Source: Anderseniella sp. Alg231-50 (GTDB lineage: Bacteria; Pseudomonadota; Alphaproteobacteria; Rhizobiales; Aestuariivirgaceae). Taken from it: a stretch of DNA of 64,000 bases. The stretch is from assembly GCF_900149695.1 (NCBI RefSeq), contig NZ_LT703003.1, forward strand, positions 2,237,200 to 2,301,199, written 5' to 3'. Positions within the stretch are counted from its first letter, which is position 1; each line of letters begins with the position of its first letter. Of the stretch, positions 44,445-53,365 are shown in pieces. Position numbers and translations under genes: made by a program. The notes below the pieces were generated by a model. It ran no database searches. It was not told the origin of the DNA and saw only the letters and a list, made by a program, of their open reading frames with translations.

Positions 44445-46271
44445 ATGTTTCAGAATTTTTCCGACACCGACCAACGCCATCTCACACCAGCACGCATTGC
44501 AGACCTCCGAGACCGGTTGGAGGCCCTGGGCATCGACGGGCTGGTTGTGCCGCGTGCCGATGAATTTCAGGGCGAATACGTCCCTGCCTGCGCCGAGCGT
44601 TTGAACTGGCTGACCGGATTTTCCGGTTCAGCCGGCAGCGCCGTGCTGCTGAAGTCGGCAGCCGCCATCTTTGTTGACGGGCGCTACACACTGCAGGTGC
44701 GCGAGCAAGTTGACCTTGACCTGATAACACCGCTTCAGGTGCCTGACGAATCTCCCCATGACTGGGTAAGTCAGAACCTTCCCGAGGGCGGGAAACTCGG
44801 TTTTGATCCATGGCTGCTCACCATCCAGGACGCGAAGCGATACGATGCGGCATGCCGAGAGGCCGGTGCCGAACTGGTCGCACTGGACAGCAACCCGATT
44901 GACGCGGTCTGGCAGGACCGCCCGGCGGCCCCCGCCAACCCCGTTGTTCAGCAACCATTGCAGTTCGCCGGTGTTTCCGGCGAAGACAAATTGCGCGCGA
45001 TTGCGGAAGGATTGCGGGAACGTGACGCTGCCGCCTGTGTGTTGACCCAGACAGATGCCGTTGCATGGGTTTTCAACATTCGCGGCAGTGACATTCCCCA
45101 CACGCCCGCTGTACTGGCCTTCACCATTGTTCATGACGATGCCTCCGCCGACCTGTTTCTGGATGCATCCAGAATTGACGAAGATGCCCGCGACGCTCTG
45201 AGCCAGGCCAATGTCCGGCTGTCGCCACCTGAAAAGATGACGGAGGTCCTGCAGGCGCTCGGTGCAGCAACCGCCAACGTGGAACTTGATTTTCCGTGGG
45301 CAGCAGAGGCTCTCAGGCGCACGCTGACGGCATCCGGCGCCACCGTAACCCATCACGAAAGCCCCTGTACGCTGCCGCGCGCCACCAAGAACCGGGCCGA
45401 GCTTGAGGGCGCGCGTGCTGCCCACCTGCGCGATGGCGTTCCCATGGCGCAATTTCTGCGCTGGCTGGATGTCAATGCACCTGCCGGCAAACTGGACGAA
45501 ATTTCAGCTGCCAAAAAACTGGAAGCGCTGCGGGCACAGACCGGTGAACTGTGCGACCTGTCGTTCGATACCATTTCAGGTGCCGGGCCGCATGCGGCCA
45601 TTCCCCATTACCGGGTGTCGGAAACCAGCAATCTGCCGATAGAAAAAGACCGCATCTACCTGGTTGATTCCGGCGCCCAATATGTGGACGGCACAACAGA
45701 CATCACCCGCACAATTATTGCCGGCACGCCGACGCCTGAAATGAAGGATCGTTTTACCCGGGTGCTCAGGGGCATGATCAACCTGTCCCGGGCCAGGTTT
45801 CCCGCAGGCACCACGGGCGGCCATCTCGATCCGGTGGCTCGGGCGCCGCTGTGGGAAGCCGGCCTCGACTTCGATCACGGCACCGGCCACGGCGTTGGCA
45901 GCTACCTGTCGGTACATGAAGGCCCGCAGCGGTTTTCAAAGACAGACAGGACAGTGCTGCAGCCGGGCATGATCCTGTCCAATGAACCCGGTTACTACAA
46001 GGCAGGCGAGTACGGCATCCGCATCGAGAACCTTCTCGTGGTTCGCGAGGCCGAAACCATCGAAGGCGGCGAGCGCCCCATGCACTGGTTTGAAACGCTT
46101 ACATTCACGCCCATCGACCGCAATCTTGTAGAACCGGCCATCATGAGCGATGCCGAACTGGACTGGCTCGACGACTATCATGCCCAGGTTCTGAAAAATG
46201 TTACTCCACGGCTGGAAAGCGAGCAGGACCAAGCCTGGTTGCAGGCGGCCTGCGCACCGATCACCCGATAA
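44445..46271 (+). CDS. pepP: Xaa-Pro aminopeptidase (aminopeptidase P family, long form)
   Basis: A 608-residue metallopeptidase removing N-terminal residues before proline. It is the three-domain long form found in alphaproteobacteria and eukaryotic APP1: two creatinase-like N-terminal domains (1-310) and the pita-bread catalytic domain (about 320-600). Metal ligands are visible in YLVDSGAQYVDGTTDITRT (two Asp), HGTGHGVG (His), LSNEPGYY (Glu) and GIRIENLL (Glu). The first His box is AIPHYRV. Its stop overlaps that of the convergent azlD gene by 11 bp. Confidence 0.93.
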   Translation: MFQNFSDTDQRHLTPARIADLRDRLEALGIDGLVVPRADEFQGEYVPACAERLNWLTGFSGSAGSAVLLKSAAAIFVDGRYTLQVREQVDLDLITPLQVPDESPHDWVSQNLPEGGKLGFDPWLLTIQDAKRYDAACREAGAELVALDSNPIDAVWQDRPAAPANPVVQQPLQFAGVSGEDKLRAIAEGLRERDAAACVLTQTDAVAWVFNIRGSDIPHTPAVLAFTIVHDDASADLFLDASRIDEDARDALSQANVRLSPPEKMTEVLQALGAATANVELDFPWAAEALRRTLTASGATVTHHESPCTLPRATKNRAELEGARAAHLRDGVPMAQFLRWLDVNAPAGKLDEISAAKKLEALRAQTGELCDLSFDTISGAGPHAAIPHYRVSETSNLPIEKDRIYLVDSGAQYVDGTTDITRTIIAGTPTPEMKDRFTRVLRGMINLSRARFPAGTTGGHLDPVARAPLWEAGLDFDHGTGHGVGSYLSVHEGPQRFSKTDRTVLQPGMILSNEPGYYKAGEYGIRIENLLVVREAETIEGGERPMHWFETLTFTPIDRNLVEPAIMSDAELDWLDDYHAQVLKNVTPRLESEQDQAWLQAACAPITR

Positions 46272-46563
46272 GCATACGCAAGCCCACCACGCTGGCCACA
46301 CCTGTTGCGACCGAGACAAGCAAAGGCAGCCGAAACGCCGCCATCACGGTAATGCCAGCAGCTAACGTTTCTGCCAGGCCCGTCGCCAGCACCGTTGGCG
46401 CGATAACCGCCATCAAGACAGCCGGTGGCAGGGCATCCATCGCCGAACGTGCCCTGCCCCCGACATTGGCAAGCCGCAGCAGCCACAGGCCGGCAATGCG
46501 GGTCAGGTAGGTCGCCAGCGCCATGCCGATGATGGCCAGCAGCGTATTTGCATCCAGGCTCAT
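46261..46563 (-). CDS. azlD: AzlD-family branched-chain amino-acid exporter small subunit (copy 1)
   Basis: A 100-residue membrane protein with about four hydrophobic segments. The AzlD pattern TYLTRIAGLWLLRL and ALPPAVLMAVIAPTVL is present. With AzlC it forms a two-component exporter for branched-chain amino acids and analogues. The ATG at 46563 overlaps the azlC stop by 4 bp. It is the last gene of a run of two AzlC-AzlD pairs. Confidence 0.9.
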   Translation of the reverse strand: MSLDANTLLAIIGMALATYLTRIAGLWLLRLANVGGRARSAMDALPPAVLMAVIAPTVLATGLAETLAAGITVMAAFRLPLLVSVATGVASVVGLRMLIG

Positions 46564-47276
46564 GACGGCATTATCCCGTCGGGATTCTGCTCGTCGCTTT
46601 TCGCGTGCAGCGCGGCAGCCGTTCCGACACCGGCAAACGCCCCCGCGATAATGTACCAGGCGCCGGGCACAAGCAGGTAAACCAGTGCTGATACCGCGCC
46701 GCTTGCAGCCAGTACGGCACCGGTGCGCCAATTGCTCCAGAAGCTGACGAGTATGCAGATGAACACTGCCGAGAATGCGAAATTGAAACCGTAGGCCGAA
46801 GGATCGCCAAGCCCGCGCCCGGCGACCGCCCCCAACAGCGATGCGGTAGTCCATATCAGCCACATGGAGACCCCGATGCCGAAATAGTAGGCCGGCGTCA
46901 GGCTGCCGTCACGCACACGGCGTTCAGCAAATGCCCAGCCCTCGTCGGTGAGGACAAACATGGCGGCATACTTTGCCGGTCTGCTGAAATCCGTCATTGC
47001 GCGGCCGATACTGGCCCCCATCAGCACATGACGCACGTTCACCACAAGTGCTGTGAACACCAGCAAGCCGATTGGTGCCGGATCGGCCCATTGATCAATG
47101 GCGACAAACTGCAGCGCACCTGCATAAACCGTGGCGCTCATCAGCCAGACTTCAAGCGGAGACAGCCCCTTTGCCGCCGCCAGGGTGCCGAACAGCAAGG
47201 CGATGGGAGTGCTGGCAACAAGCACAGGAAGAATGGCAACAGCCCCGGCTGAGAACTCCTGTATCCTTGCACCCAT
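46560..47276 (-). CDS. azlC: AzlC-family branched-chain amino-acid exporter large subunit (copy 1)
   Basis: A 238-residue inner-membrane protein with about seven hydrophobic segments. AzlC signs are PIALLFGTLAAAKGLSPLEVWLMSATVYAGALQFVA, VVNVRHVLMG and FVLTDEGWAFA. The ATG at 47276 follows AAGGG closely. It begins 5 bp after the upstream AzlD copy, so all four genes are one operon. It shares only the family pattern with the second AzlC copy, which indicates an old duplication or separate recruitment. Confidence 0.9.
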   Translation of the reverse strand: MGARIQEFSAGAVAILPVLVASTPIALLFGTLAAAKGLSPLEVWLMSATVYAGALQFVAIDQWADPAPIGLLVFTALVVNVRHVLMGASIGRAMTDFSRPAKYAAMFVLTDEGWAFAERRVRDGSLTPAYYFGIGVSMWLIWTTASLLGAVAGRGLGDPSAYGFNFAFSAVFICILVSFWSNWRTGAVLAASGAVSALVYLLVPGAWYIIAGAFAGVGTAAALHAKSDEQNPDGIMPS

Positions 47277-47281
47277 ATCCC

Positions 47282-47584
47282 TTATCCCAGCAGATGCCGC
47301 AAGGCAGCCACGGTCGCCATTGCCACAACAATCACAACGGCCGTCGGGGCTCTCAGTCCGACAAGCACGGCGATGCCTCCCGCAATTGCCTCCGGCAGGC
47401 CCTGGGTCAAGACGGCAGGTGCGATAACTGCGGTGAGCACCGCCACCGGCATTGCTTCGAACGCCGCTGTCGAGACCGGCCCCAGTTCGACCCGCGCCAT
47501 GACAACCGCACCGACGGCCCGCATGGCGAACGTCGCCAGTGTGACCAGCAGGATCAGGACCAGGTTGTAGGGATCCATCGTCAT
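47282..47584 (-). CDS. azlD: AzlD-family exporter small subunit (copy 2)
   Basis: A 100-residue, four-segment membrane protein matching AzlD in size and pattern (ATFAMRAVGAVVMARV, AFEAMPVAVLTAVIAP, ending ATVAALRHLLG). The ATGA overlap with the preceding azlC stop (47581-47584) shows translational coupling. It is similar in length to copy 1 but clearly diverged in sequence, so the two pairs probably have different specificities. Confidence 0.88.
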   Translation of the reverse strand: MTMDPYNLVLILLVTLATFAMRAVGAVVMARVELGPVSTAAFEAMPVAVLTAVIAPAVLTQGLPEAIAGGIAVLVGLRAPTAVVIVVAMATVAALRHLLG

Positions 47585-48285
47585 GGTGTCTGCGCCTGTC
47601 TGGCCTTGCGCGCAGCCATCAATCCGGCCACCGCAACGCCAGCCATCGCACCGATGAAGACATACAGCGCTGAAAACCCCGCAAGCTTGGCAGCGATAGC
47701 CACCCCACCGCTTGCAACCGCAACCGGCAGCGCGCCGGAGCGTTTCCAGAACGGCAGCGCCAGGGCTATGAAAATACCGATAAAACCAAAATCCAGTCCC
47801 AGCCTGGTCGGGTCGTCGATAAGCTTGCCCAGCAATGCACCTGCCAGTGTGCCGGATACCCAGATCAGGTATATCGGCACGGTAATGCCGGAGATGAACC
47901 AGAACGAAACCTGCCTGGTCAGGTGGCGCACTTCACTCATGCCCCACGCCGGGTCCGTAAGGGTTGCGATCGTCAGCCAGCGCTGAACCGGCGTAAAATG
48001 ATTGATCTTGCGTTGCACCGATGCAGCCTGCAGCGCGAACCGGACATTGATCGAGATCGCCGCCAGCATGACCAGCAGCCAGGCTTGTGGCTCGTACCAG
48101 ACTTCCAGTGCCAGCAGCTGGCCACCACCGGCAAACACAGTCGCACTCATCAAGGTCGCCTCAAACGCCGACAGGCCCTTCTGCACACTTGTTGCGCCGG
48201 TAATGAAGGAAAACGATATCGGCGCCACCAGCATGGGTAAAACCAGCCTGAAGCCGTCAAGGAATTCCTGTTTGCCGGTGCTCAT
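47581..48285 (-). CDS. azlC: AzlC-family exporter large subunit (copy 2)
   Basis: A 234-residue membrane protein, first gene of the four-gene operon. AzlC features are SFSFITGATSVQKGLSAFEATLMSATVFAGGGQLLALE, ISINVRFALQAAS and TLTDPAWGMSEVR. The start ATG 48285 has no evident Shine-Dalgarno (GCACCTCC precedes it), so it may be leaderless or coupled to an unseen leader. Upstream lies the structured repeat region 48286-48795. Confidence 0.88.
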   Translation of the reverse strand: MSTGKQEFLDGFRLVLPMLVAPISFSFITGATSVQKGLSAFEATLMSATVFAGGGQLLALEVWYEPQAWLLVMLAAISINVRFALQAASVQRKINHFTPVQRWLTIATLTDPAWGMSEVRHLTRQVSFWFISGITVPIYLIWVSGTLAGALLGKLIDDPTRLGLDFGFIGIFIALALPFWKRSGALPVAVASGGVAIAAKLAGFSALYVFIGAMAGVAVAGLMAARKARQAQTP

Positions 48286-48795
48286 GGAGGTGCTTTTTTA
48301 AGGGAGAGGAATACTGAAGGAGATTTTCATCATTCGCACTCCATGCGCAAGACCGAATGCTGCCGGGCTGGGTTGCATGTTTGTGGGGCTTTGTTCTTTG
48401 CCGCTCACGCAAGCAGCCTGGCGGCTGCGCTCCGCGGGGGCGCACTTCGTGCGGCGGCCGGTCGGCCTTGCCTCGGCACTTCGTGCCTCGGAGGCATTCA
48501 TCACAACAGTTGTTCGGGGTCGGAGAGCCGCGCGAGGCACGAAGTACCGAGTAAAGCTGTTCGACCAGATTAATGCCTAACAGCACACACCTGCCTTTAT
48601 GTTGAACCTCAACTAGGCCCGACCGGGCCTCGGGCCGTTCAGGCCCGCCCTAGCGGAGTGCAGCCGACAGGCTGCTTGCGTGAGCGGAGTAAAGACCCGC
48701 GCTTGCCATCCGGCAAGATACATTTATCCTTCCAATGAAACTTAAACTTCCCAGCTATTTCCTCACGCACGCAAACAGTTTAGCCGGAGTAATGA
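48286..48795. repeat. 510-bp intergenic region with a MITE-like inverted-repeat segment
   Basis: Imperfect inverted repeats of about 43-47 bp bound a segment. The left arm is 48396-48438 (contains GCTCACGCAAGCAGCC) and the right arm is 48648-48694 (contains GGCTGCTTGCGTGAGC); they are about 85 percent matched by eye. Between them lie short hairpins at 48441-48453 and 48475-48487, block A (48547-48566), hairpin CGGGCC-GTTCA-GGCCCG (48631-48647) and block B (48633-48658). No gene was found. The last 100 bp probably hold the promoter of the TMADH-like gene. Confidence 0.55.
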
Positions 48796-50835
48796 ATGCC
48801 CCGCGATCCTCGCTATGACGTCCTGTTCGAGCCAGTGAAGGTTGGTCCGGTTACCGCAAAAAACCGGTTCTACCAGGTGCCGCATTGCACGGGCATGGGC
48901 TGGCTGCGCCCAAACACGCTGGCCGCCATGCGTGGTGTGAAGGCCGAGGGAGGCTGGGGTGTCGTCAATACCGAGTACTGCTCCATACACCCGACCTCCG
49001 ATGACCTGCCCTACCCGTACGCAAGCCTGTGGGATGCCTCCGACATCAGGGCGCATGCGAAAATGACCGGTAACGTGCATGAGCACGGAGCACTGGCCGG
49101 TGTTGAGCTCTGGCACGGCGGCAGCCGCAGCAGCAATCAGTTCAGCCGCGATGTGGCAATTGGTGTGACCAGCCTGCCGTCGGCATCCGGAGTGCCGTTC
49201 CAGTCGCGGGCCATGGACAAGCAGGACATTGCACAGCTCCGGCGCTGGCACCGGGATGCGGCCCTGCGGGCGCGTGAGGCAGAGTTTGACCTGGTCTACG
49301 TTTATGCCGCTCACGGCTACCTCCTGTCACACTTCCTGTCGGCCCAAACCAATCACCGGACAGATGAATATGGCGGCAACTTGCGCAACCGGACCCGCCT
49401 GTGCCGCGAACTGATTGAAGAGACCAAACAAGCCGTCGGCGACAAGTGCGCTGTAGCAGTGCGCTTCGCCGTGGACGGGCTTTCAGACGATAATGAAAGC
49501 CGCGACATGTTTTCGCTGATGGCGGAAATGCCCGACCTGTGGGACATCACCGTCCATGATTATTCCCACGAGATGGGCGTTTCGCGCTTCGTCGGTGAAG
49601 CATCACTGGAACCGTTGATGTCGTTCGTGAAATCGGCAACCACCAAGCCGGTTGTCACCGTCGGCCGCTTTACCTCGCCCGACACCATGGTCAGTCATAT
49701 CAGGCGCGGCGTTTCCGATTTCATCGGTGCAGCCCGGCCATCAATCGCGGACCCGTTCCTGCCTAACAAGATTGCAGACGGCAGGCCGGAAGACATTCGT
49801 GAATGCATCGGCTGCAATATCTGCTATGCGGGCGACGGTCTCGGCGTGCCGATCCGTTGTACCCAGAACCCGGCCATGGGCGAGGAATGGCGCAAGGGCT
49901 GGCATCCCGAAACCATCAGCGCGAAACAATCGAACGACAAGATACTGGTCGTCGGCGCCGGTCCCGCAGGGCTGGAATGCGCCCGTGCGCTGGGCCAGCG
50001 CGGCTACGAGGTCATGCTGTCAGAGGCGCGGCGCGAACTGGGCGGCAGGGTAACGCTGGAGGCCCGCCTGCCGGGATTGAGCGAGTGGGCGCGGGTCCGC
50101 GACTACAGGACCCAGCAACTGCAGGCCATGGCAAATGTACAGATCTTTCCGGAAAGCGAGTTGAGCGCCGATGACGTGGCGCTGGTCGAACCTGACCATG
50201 TTGTCATTGCGACCGGCTCGAGCTGGCGCAATGACGGACTTGGCCGGTCCAACACAGCCGGCATCTCCAGACTGCAGGCACCGTCACAGATATTCACACC
50301 GGACGACATCATGGCAGGTCGCCTGCCTGAAGGACGGGTGCTGGTGTTTGATGACGACAACTACTACATGGCTGCGGTCGTTGCTGAACTACTAAATACG
50401 GCCAATGCCTCCGTAACCTATGTAACGCCTGAAAATCTCGTCGCGTCATTTGGCGCCGAGACAGCGGAACAGCACGGTACGCAGAAACGGCTGATAGAAC
50501 TGGGCGTCGATCTGGTCCTGGCTCATAATCTTCATGGCTTTGACGGCAATGAAGCTCTGCTCAAGTGCATCTACACCGAACGAGACCGCACAGTGCTGGC
50601 TGACGCGATCGTCATGGTCACGGCCCGGTCACCGAATGAGGCACTGTACCGGGAGTTGCTGGAAGGGCTTGCACAAGGCTCCGCCGGTCCGATGAAATCC
50701 GTCAGGCGTATCGGAGATTGCGAGGCACCCGCTATCATCGCAGCAGCGGTGTACGCCGGTCACAGATATGCGCGCGAATTCGATGCGGGCGATGCGAGCG
50801 ATAACGATGTCAAGCGGGATGGCGTGGAGACCTGA
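48796..50835 (+). CDS. trimethylamine dehydrogenase-like flavoprotein (FMN/4Fe-4S, NAD-fold domain)
   Basis: A 679-residue enzyme close to TMADH. The opening DPRYDVLFEPVKVG and KNRFYQVPHCTGMG contains Cys31, equivalent to the Cys30 of TMADH that carries 6-S-cysteinyl FMN. Tyr61, Tyr170 and His173 match Tyr60, Tyr169 and His172. The 4Fe-4S cysteines are 337, 340, 343 and 355. An FAD/ADP domain follows with VVGAGPAGLECARAL. The region of aromatic-bowl Trp355 (ISRWEIGG in TMADH) is replaced by YAGDGLG, so the amine substrate may differ. It faces a related flavoprotein gene. It probably releases formaldehyde from an N-methyl amine. Confidence 0.85.
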   Translation: MPRDPRYDVLFEPVKVGPVTAKNRFYQVPHCTGMGWLRPNTLAAMRGVKAEGGWGVVNTEYCSIHPTSDDLPYPYASLWDASDIRAHAKMTGNVHEHGALAGVELWHGGSRSSNQFSRDVAIGVTSLPSASGVPFQSRAMDKQDIAQLRRWHRDAALRAREAEFDLVYVYAAHGYLLSHFLSAQTNHRTDEYGGNLRNRTRLCRELIEETKQAVGDKCAVAVRFAVDGLSDDNESRDMFSLMAEMPDLWDITVHDYSHEMGVSRFVGEASLEPLMSFVKSATTKPVVTVGRFTSPDTMVSHIRRGVSDFIGAARPSIADPFLPNKIADGRPEDIRECIGCNICYAGDGLGVPIRCTQNPAMGEEWRKGWHPETISAKQSNDKILVVGAGPAGLECARALGQRGYEVMLSEARRELGGRVTLEARLPGLSEWARVRDYRTQQLQAMANVQIFPESELSADDVALVEPDHVVIATGSSWRNDGLGRSNTAGISRLQAPSQIFTPDDIMAGRLPEGRVLVFDDDNYYMAAVVAELLNTANASVTYVTPENLVASFGAETAEQHGTQKRLIELGVDLVLAHNLHGFDGNEALLKCIYTERDRTVLADAIVMVTARSPNEALYRELLEGLAQGSAGPMKSVRRIGDCEAPAIIAAAVYAGHRYAREFDAGDASDNDVKRDGVET

Positions 50836-50918
50836 AACGCAACCTCGCCCATGCCGGCATCTACTGGCGGTTTTCATTACGCTGCAGGCACTGGACGAAC
50901 ACAGTGTAACCGGTTCAG

Positions 50919-52871
50919 TTATACACTGCGAGCGGCCATCATCCCTTCATAAACGGCCTCTTCCGCCGAGCGCGGGCTGAGGCAGTCTCCGGCAAGCGTG
51001 ACCGGTACGCCGATCGAGCGCAATGCAGTTTCCATTCCGGTTTCCGGTTGATGTCCCTGAGCGACGACCAGCGTATCCGTATCCGCGCACTCGATCGCTT
51101 CGCCCGACAGGGTATGCATGAAGAAGGCCGTGTCGCCCATAGCGCCGAAGAACCGTGCATAGGGAACAATTTCCACGCCCAGCTTCCGGATCGTGCCGAT
51201 CCAATGCCAGCGCAGGTATTTTTGCAGGTTCTGTCCGGCCATTTCACCGTCGACGCATAAACGCACATGCGAGCCTTCGCGCGCGAGCTTTTCCGCCAGG
51301 CCCAGCCCGACCCAGTCGCAGCGCCAGTCGGCTATCACGACCGATGCGCCGGGATTGACCTCGCCCCTGAGGACCTGCCACGCATTGACCGCCTGGACAT
51401 CATCGGCAATGTCCACATCAGGCATGTACGGCGTCGCACCCGTTGCCATGATGATCGCGTCGGGGCAAAGCGCTGCCATCTGTGCCGGATCAGCGCGGCA
51501 CTTCAGCCTGACCTTTACTCCGGCCAGCTCCATCTCGCGATTCAGGTTGGTGACGATACCGCCGAACTCTGCGCGCCCGGGCAGTTGTTGTGCAAGCAGG
51601 GCTTGTCCGCCCAACTGGCCGGCAGCCTCGCATAGCGTGACACGATGGCCGCGTTCCGCAGCAATGGCTGCCGCCTTCATTCCCGCCGGCCCGCCGCCCA
51701 CAACGACAACATGCCGGGGCGTTTGGGTTTTCGGGTGCGGCAGGAGTTCACGCTCGCGTCCGGTGACAGGATGCTGGATGCAGGAAATTCTCACGCCCAT
51801 ATGGTAGTGGCCGATACATGCCTGGTTGCACCCTATGCAGGCTCGTATGTCGTCTATCCGGCCGTCGCGAGCCTTGGCTGGCATGTCCGGGTCGGAAATC
51901 AGGGCACGGGTCATGCCGCACATATCGGCCTGGTTGCTTGCCAGAACCTGTTCTGCGAGCTGTGGCTGATTTATCCGGCCTGCCACAAAAACCGACTTGC
52001 GCACCTGGGCCTTGATCGCGCCGGCCTGGGGTGCGAGGTAGGCATGCTCGACCTGCATTGGCGGCACCACGTGCACCGATCCGGCCAGTCCCATCATCGA
52101 GCCTGTCGTCACGCTCAGATAGTCGAGTTCAGGTTCCTCGTTGAGGCGCTGGCAAATGCTCAGCCAGGCGGCTTCATCGAGCCCGTCCGGTTCTACTTCT
52201 TCTGCAGAAATCCGCAGGCCGATGACCTTGTCCGGACCGACCGCCTTGCGTGTCGCTTTCAACATCTCCGCCACCATCCTGAACCGGTTTTCCGGCGTGC
52301 CGCCGAACTCGTCCGAGCGATGATTGGTCAGCGGGTTGAGAAACTGCGCAATCAGCATGCCGTGGCTTGCGGTCAGCTCGACCCCATCCAACCCGGCCTC
52401 GATCATCCGCGCCGCCGCCCTGGCAAACGCATCGATGATGAACCACACATAGTCGTTGGACATTTCGCGCGGCATGCAGTGAAACCGGTGATCCGGCACT
52501 ACCGAGGGAGCATAGGCGACACGCTGCATGCCGTCCTGGGCATAGGTGATGCGGCCGCCATGGTTGATTTGCGCAAAAAGCCGGGTGTCATGGCGGTGCA
52601 CGGCTTCCGCTACCCTGCGGTACCCCGGAATGCAGTCGTCGGTGCTTGAGTCGAGATAATAGGACGCGGAGACCTCGTCGCTGTTCGGACGCGAGGATTC
52701 CATGACAATCAGGCCTGCACCTCCACGCGCTCGAGTTTCATGATAGGCAACCATGTCGTCGCCGGGAACACCATCGCGCGCCAGGATCGTCTGGTGCGCA
52801 GTCGAGAATATGCGGTTGCGAAATTCACAAGCCCTTATCTTGTGCGGTGTGAAAAGGTGTTTGAACGACAA
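50919..52871 (-). CDS. NADH:flavin oxidoreductase-type demethylase (DgcA/StcD-like)
   Basis: A 650-residue protein with an Old-Yellow-Enzyme barrel (1-340), a 4Fe-4S motif CIGCNQACIGHYHMGVRISC and a pyridine-nucleotide domain (VVVVGGGPAGMKAAAIA). It starts with TTG at 52871, the only codon giving the conserved SFKHLFTPHKIRACEFRNRI beginning. Related enzymes include dimethylglycine demethylase subunit DgcA, N-methylproline demethylase StcD and 2,4-dienoyl-CoA reductase. Context (TMADH-like neighbour, Rieske oxygenase downstream) favours N-demethylation. The end faces the TMADH-like gene; the start is divergent from the PotF-like gene. Confidence 0.82.
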   Translation of the reverse strand: MSFKHLFTPHKIRACEFRNRIFSTAHQTILARDGVPGDDMVAYHETRARGGAGLIVMESSRPNSDEVSASYYLDSSTDDCIPGYRRVAEAVHRHDTRLFAQINHGGRITYAQDGMQRVAYAPSVVPDHRFHCMPREMSNDYVWFIIDAFARAAARMIEAGLDGVELTASHGMLIAQFLNPLTNHRSDEFGGTPENRFRMVAEMLKATRKAVGPDKVIGLRISAEEVEPDGLDEAAWLSICQRLNEEPELDYLSVTTGSMMGLAGSVHVVPPMQVEHAYLAPQAGAIKAQVRKSVFVAGRINQPQLAEQVLASNQADMCGMTRALISDPDMPAKARDGRIDDIRACIGCNQACIGHYHMGVRISCIQHPVTGRERELLPHPKTQTPRHVVVVGGGPAGMKAAAIAAERGHRVTLCEAAGQLGGQALLAQQLPGRAEFGGIVTNLNREMELAGVKVRLKCRADPAQMAALCPDAIIMATGATPYMPDVDIADDVQAVNAWQVLRGEVNPGASVVIADWRCDWVGLGLAEKLAREGSHVRLCVDGEMAGQNLQKYLRWHWIGTIRKLGVEIVPYARFFGAMGDTAFFMHTLSGEAIECADTDTLVVAQGHQPETGMETALRSIGVPVTLAGDCLSPRSAEEAVYEGMMAARSV

Positions 52872-53365
52872 GATTACAGGTCTCCCCTCACGACACGATC
52901 AACTGGAAAGCGACACCGCCGCGACGCCACGCGTTTCGGCCATGGTGCGGTGCCGGCGACGTTCCATGCCGTTGCAGCGGGGCACATGGTCGAATCCTGG
53001 TCTCCGCCGTTTTCGGGCCGATGCTGACTTGCCCGAACAGAATATGGCAGCTGGATTCTACCATTTGACGGATGTCCCTCTCATTGCTTCGGCACAATCA
53101 GTTTTCGACGGTGGCTTGGCCAACCATCAAGACCAGAAGCGGCCCGTTTGAACGGCGGGCATTCATCGCCTTGACTTACACGTTTGAGCCAAACTACTCT
53201 CTGAACGGTTGTTCAGTTAGTCAACTGCAAAATCCGGGTGGCAAAGTTTTTGGGTTAGCCGGTGACGCTTTCAAAATGCAGAGATTCCCTTTGCAATACG
53301 CAGTCGGGCTCCTGCGGATTGATCGGAATCAAGAGATCATCAAGTTTCAGGGAGGAAACACGACG
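52872..53365. promoter_or_regulatory. 494-bp intergenic region with TetR-type operator
   Basis: Lies between the divergent DgcA-like and PotF-like genes. CTGAAC-GGTT-GTTCAG at 53201-53216 is a perfect inverted repeat. Its core TGAACGGTTGTTCA (53202-53215) shares the pattern TGAACGRTYRTTCA with the site before the Rieske gene (58819-58832). It lies about 150 bp before the PotF-like ATG. The frame is open on the plus strand from 53072 without coding features, so no gene is proposed. GGGAGGAAA (53350-53358) is a strong ribosome site. Confidence 0.5.

Noticed and set aside
48286-48795. Short overlapping frames of 65-80 codons on both strands
   Set aside because: They lie in inverted-repeat, hairpin-rich DNA with low-complexity Arg/Ala translations and no ribosome sites.
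51645-52649. Open frame of 334 codons opposite the DgcA-like flavoprotein
   Set aside because: Antisense shadow; the minus-strand product has an intact barrel, Fe-S motif and nucleotide fold.
53072-53365. N-terminal extension of the PotF-like protein from an upstream ATG
   Set aside because: The extension would precede a proper Sec signal peptide and lacks coding character; the ATG at 53366 has a strong ribosome site.
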